Source: Candidozyma auris
Lineage: Eukaryota; Ascomycota; Pichiomycetes; Serinales; Metschnikowiaceae
Direction: 5' to 3'
Length of the DNA stretch: 64,000 nucleotides
NCBI RefSeq assembly: GCF_003013715.1
Contig: NC_072812.1
Span: forward strand, 1,922,001 to 1,986,000
This document shows, in pieces, positions 63,544-64,000 of this stretch; position 1 is the first letter of the stretch; each line of letters begins with the position of its first letter. The position numbers and the translations under genes were made by a program. Under the pieces are notes generated by a model. The model was not told the DNA's origin. It saw only the letters and a list, made by a program, of their open reading frames with translations, and made no database searches.

Positions 63544-64000
63544 ATGCAGGTGATGCTTTGTTTACATCAACCTTCCATCACACCTATTTCCACAGAGATG
63601 CATCAACTGGATGAAGTTTCTGAAAATCTAAGGAAGCTTTTCGAGAGATCATCTGAAAGCCAGGAAGCTCTTGAGAAATTGAGGCGCATTGCCCTGCAAG
63701 AAGGGCTCACTGAGCCAGAGCTAAACATGGTACTAGATATCGTTTTTGACTACTCGTTACGAAACTCTTTCAGACTGAGTTTGATCTCGGAATGTCTCGT
63801 ACCAAATGGAGAGTATTTGGTATCAACTGATGTCATTTGCAGAATACTAGGTGCAATTGGCGTGTCCGAAGTATACTTCAAAGATGGAAAGCAGTTTAAG
63901 CTGAAGAGACTACCGCCTAACACACAAAATTTGCTTTTGGAATGGTTGATTTGCGGGCTGCACTTGTTTGGCAGGGCATTGTTTGTAGAGCTACACAGAT
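63544..64000 (+). CDS. CTF3: 5' part of a CENP-I/Mis6/Ctf3-type kinetochore gene, cut by the right edge
   Basis: The frame from the ATG at 63544 is open to the end of the window (152 codons). In-frame ATGs also occur at 63553 and 63598. The block RNSFRLSLISECLVPNGEYL, then VICRILGAIGVSE and a leucine-rich NTQNLLLEWLICGLHLFG, follows the CENP-I pattern (a helix pair, an 'ilg-lG' turn and Q-LL-WLi). Ctf3 belongs to the inner-kinetochore CCAN. The assignment rests on a partial protein and remembered patterns, so it is tentative. Confidence 0.55.
   Translation, partial: MQVMLCLHQPSITPISTEMHQLDEVSENLRKLFERSSESQEALEKLRRIALQEGLTEPELNMVLDIVFDYSLRNSFRLSLISECLVPNGEYLVSTDVICRILGAIGVSEVYFKDGKQFKLKRLPPNTQNLLLEWLICGLHLFGRALFVELHR

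Overview
The window reads as a budding-yeast nuclear chromosome: compact genes, almost no introns, housekeeping genes orthologous to Saccharomyces genes, and no bacterial or mobile content that I can see. CTG codons fall where related proteins carry Ser (or Ser/Thr): codon 42 of CYS3, codon 124 of RPA135 and codon 202 of MSL5. This places it in the CUG-Ser clade (Candida/Clavispora/Metschnikowia relatives), so every CTG in these frames should be read as serine. The neighbours RPS7A-RKI1-ARF3, with PRP43 close by, match a Candida albicans gene group as I remember it (not checked here).

Layout. 1-28: first codons of a gene leaving the left edge. 1-4.2 kb: CYT1 and CYS3, both minus. 4.2-6.9 kb: a 2.7-kb divergent promoter region leading to PMC1 (6.9-10.5 kb). 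10.6-15 kb: COG7, RPN14, POX18-type SCP2 protein, RRT14. 15-18.3 kb: MET18. 19.2-27.5 kb: TAO3. 27.7-33.8 kb: TMA46, then APP1 and BZZ1 as a divergent actin-patch pair. 34-40.2 kb: RPS7A, RKI1, ARF3 (one intron), PRP43. 42.2-48 kb: COQ8, tRNA-Glu(TTC), and a BRE4-family membrane protein whose start codon is missing. 48.2-54.8 kb: RPA135, MTQ2, MSL5. 55-59.3 kb: a Say1-type hydrolase, NUP82 and an unrecognised small ORF. 59.5-64 kb: a coiled-coil protein with a PP1-docking-like motif, SKI8, and the 5' part of a CENP-I/Ctf3 gene cut by the right edge.

Functional themes. Growth and ribosome production recur (RPA135, RRT14, RPS7A, PRP43, TMA46, MTQ2), with respiration/mitochondria (CYT1, COQ8), actin and polarity (APP1, BZZ1, TAO3, ARF3), and sulfur/Fe-S metabolism (CYS3, MET18). 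Several promoters hold the site expected for their pathway: Cbf1 and Met31/32-type sites at CYS3, CCAAT boxes at CYT1, a calcineurin/Crz1-type site at PMC1, a PACE-like site at RPN14.

The most interesting signal is not a gene. The decamer TTCGCAGCCA (either strand) occurs eight times, always between genes and never in coding sequence by my reading, with four one-base variants also intergenic. That is far more than chance for a 10-mer in about 20 kb of intergenic DNA. It lies upstream of RPS7A, RPA135/MTQ2, RKI1, SKI8, PMC1, APP1/BZZ1 and others, often about 240-265 or 420-446 bp from a start codon. It behaves like the site of an unassigned general regulatory factor. Coordinates and similarities come from manual reading; no searches were run.
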